Positions 61,494 to 64,000 of a DNA stretch of 64,000 nucleotides are shown here, piece after piece (position 1 is the first letter of the stretch; every line of letters starts with the position of its first letter). The translations under genes and the position numbers were made by a program. Where the stretch lies: NCBI GenBank assembly GCA_002794735.1, contig NBAZ01000001.1:62001-126000 (forward strand), given 5' to 3'. Below the pieces are notes generated by a model. It worked only from the letters and a program-made list of their open reading frames with translations, was not told the DNA's origin and searched no databases. Origin of the DNA: Pyrrhoderma lamaoense. Taxonomy: Eukaryota > Basidiomycota > Agaricomycetes > Hymenochaetales > Hymenochaetaceae.

Positions 61494-64000
61494 TATTTGT
61501 TTAGTCCCATGTAGTGGAACTGCGCCTTGGTAAGCTAGTACAACGGCCCAGAGTGTTTTGTGTCTTTATTCAATATTGAGTAGTATCGAACGCTAATTTC
61601 ACGTAAGCATCTCGCTTTTCTAGAATCGATCCAATATAAGGGTAACTATCAGAAATGTTAGCAAACTCCAGAAAATATCGTACTTCATGTTCGTCATATC
61701 ATATTCACTATGGGAAAGAAAACTGTTCTGCTAGATGGAGTTAGTGAGTAGATTTTCGATTTGCAATGCGTATGCTTATATGTGATTTCTACACCAAATT
61801 TGAAGGCTTGTTTTTAGTTCAAGTTTCGACTTCTCTAGTTCCCCATAGATTCTCTTGATAAACTGACATAGACCTTAGTTATCGGAGTCTTATGCGCACT
61901 CACCTGCGTCTAAACATTTAACATCAGAAGAATCTAGTCACGTTAAATACATCGATCTTTGATATCTGGTGACTTGACCGTAATTAGCTTCATTCAGTGA
62001 GAATGGTTAGATCTGATATGCTTATTCTTCTCTGCATCACCTGGTTCATCACAATCAACATTTGTAGTGGGAATAGTAGAAGTGTTCATGCTACTAAACA
62101 CCACGATGCTGTGTACTAACAGAATACACAACGTACGAAACAATCAACTAGATAAGAAAATTCGATTTGCTGTAATTGTGCTGTAACAAGGAAATGAGAG
62201 TAGAATTGGTGAACTGTGTTATGTCTAATTCTCTCGCTTGATATTCTTCTCCTCCGATTATTAATAATGAGAGTACGTTTGGGTTAGCCTGCCATTAAAT
62301 GACAATTCAAAGGGTGTTAGGATATATGGATTAATTTGCTAGCGCGATGGGATCCAGGAACATAGCTGTCTAGCACGCATTGAGAAATCTAGTAAATTTC
62401 GTACATTAAAACGATATTCACCTCGTCGATCGCACGCTGTCTCATAAGGAAAGAAACTAAACCCGGTCCCTCATTTGGTTTACACATGCAAACTTTGAAT
62501 GAGGAGGTAGTTCTGTGGCTGGTTCATAACATACTGTGATTACTATTATAAACGCTAGATGATGGGATGATGCTTGATCTAGGGGGAGACGGCCTCTGCT
62601 TCACCCGAGAATGGCGGAGCAAAAACTGTCAACATCATTGACATATGCCCAAACTTAAGAAAATCCTATCAAAAGTGTGCCGAAACTAGTTCAAATTTGG
62701 AAAGTAACTTAAAACAGGCGAACTTCTTTTTACAACTTGAATAAACATCTGACCTATATGAATAGGCAGCAGTGACCCATGAGTATAAAATTGATGATAT
62801 CATGTACCGATATGTCTCATCCTTGTAGTCCATATGTAAAAGATCATACTATTATTCCCATCCTTATTTTCGATATCTTCTTCATCATATTTATCATCAA
62901 TCACTTCATGTGCGGTGTTTGCCATCATGATGATTATAGTCTTATTAGATTGCCAGTATACCTATAAGATGTCTTGTTTTTCTCTGTTGACGGGGGAGTG
63001 CTCCACAAGAAGCGTGGCCTTCCACCATTTAAACATCAAGTTTCTCCAAGATGTCCCAGTACCAAGATATTCTGGATGTGGATAATACTGTGAGTGAAGA
63101 ATGCCTTTTTATTACAAAATACATATACGATTTCCCGGAAATATTCACCACTTTTTTCTGTTGAACCACGATGCTGATACACAAATACAAGTGGGGTGCT
63201 CTATTTACAATCTGTATGTACGTACTTCAATTTAATTATGAATCTCATGTACCACTTTGATTTTAATATAAACGTATTTTCAGAGTTGCGTCGGCGTACG
63301 TCTAATCTCTCCCTGCATTCATGTAGATCACCGCGCACAAACTCTATGATTTGTATTCTCTTCCACATAGATTATGGGGAGCGGGTACCATCCAACTTTA
63401 TTTTTATCTCGAGGTATAACTTATCGCTCGTTCAGAAAAAACTTCGTACGCTTAATCTCACTTCTCTATACTGAAGAGCTCCTGGAGATCCGATACGCAC
63501 AAGTTCAAGTTATACGTTTTGATGATCTGGATTCTCGATACAGCCCATCAGATATCTCTTGCAAAAAGGCTCTATATCATTTTCGTAAGGGACTTTGGAA
63601 ACCTGGGTCCCCTCCTTCTGAGCTATAGGTATGGGCTGCCATTAATGTCCACAAGCCATAACTCATTTTCCATGTAATAGGGACTTAACAGAAGTTTCTA
63701 TTTATACTTCATTGATTTGTGCTTTTACTAAGGCATTCTATGTCAGAAGAATCTGGTTACGTGAGTCAAACAGCTCAATTGAGATACTTTACATGACAAA
63801 CAAAACGTCCCACCAGTCAGCAGAAAGAATTACATTCTCTCCTGTATCTGTGGTTTACTTGGCATCGCACAGTTCATTTCGATCGTCATATTTACCGCAC
63901 AAACAATGTCAATAAAATATATCATTGAGTTTGAGCAACCCCAAATACTCAGGATGTCTCGTATTGCTTCCTTGATCAGTGTTGCGGCTGATGTCTTCCT
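61033..64000. other. A/T-rich right end, no firm gene
   Basis: After the lyase 3' UTR the sequence is A/T-rich with short open frames. A perfect TTGA/GATT tetramer repeat lies at about 61,464-61,489. From 63,050 an ATG (MSQYQDILDVDNT) is followed by a possible donor and later exon-like blocks with GT/AG edges up to about 63,627 (YGERVPSNFIF, EIRYAQVQVIRF). This may be the start of a spliced gene on the plus strand, but I recognise no family and would not call it. Confidence 0.35.

Overview
The window reads as nuclear DNA of a filamentous basidiomycete, probably Agaricomycotina. The genes are broken by many short GT-AG introns of about 40-100 nt. One kinase is of the basidiomycete CAMK1/CMK type, another gene encodes an SH3-TBC protein, and repeated genes encode DUF6533-type membrane proteins found in mushroom-forming fungi. 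Species cannot be named from the sequence. Exon models were built by hand from frame continuity, splice sites and phase bookkeeping.

Layout. Positions 1-12,163 hold no gene I can support; the first 7.7 kb is rich in microsatellites and purine/pyrimidine tracts. Three tRNA-Asp(GTC) genes lie at 12.16, 12.47 (opposite strand) and 20.90 kb. From 12.8 to 27.0 kb there is a compact signalling cluster: a 1.69-kresidue SH3-TBC Rab-GAP (-), a divergent Ser/Thr kinase (+), a CaMK (-), a 75-residue single-span membrane protein (+) and a second CaMK-like kinase with an HHD catalytic loop (+). 

From 27.3 to 58.2 kb there is a duplication landscape. A module made of a Zn(2)Cys(6) factor gene followed by a DUF6533-type membrane protein gene is present as an inverted pair: 27.3-34.7 kb on the minus strand and about 52.7-58.3 kb on the plus strand. 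A third copy of the factor lies at 46.1 kb. The last two factor copies belong to a tandem duplication (43.3-48.3 and 49.2-55.6 kb) that also copied the 5' half of a mitochondrial DEAD-box helicase gene. Younger insertions mark these copies: a TA-flanked MITE-like element, an LTR-like element with short direct repeats, and about 2.5 kb carrying an aldehyde dehydrogenase fragment. The parent ALDH (37.5-39.3 kb) and helicase (41.9-44.1 kb) genes lie between the arms.

The right end carries a secreted family-14 polysaccharide lyase gene (59.5-61.0 kb), then about 3 kb of AT-rich sequence without a firm gene.

A caution for every gene model: five well-conserved genes need eight single-base insertions in total to stay in frame, each placeable in a homopolymer of 2-6 bases, and phase arithmetic agrees in every case. 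This looks more like base-dropping in the assembly than decay, so frameshifts here should not be taken as proof of pseudogenes.
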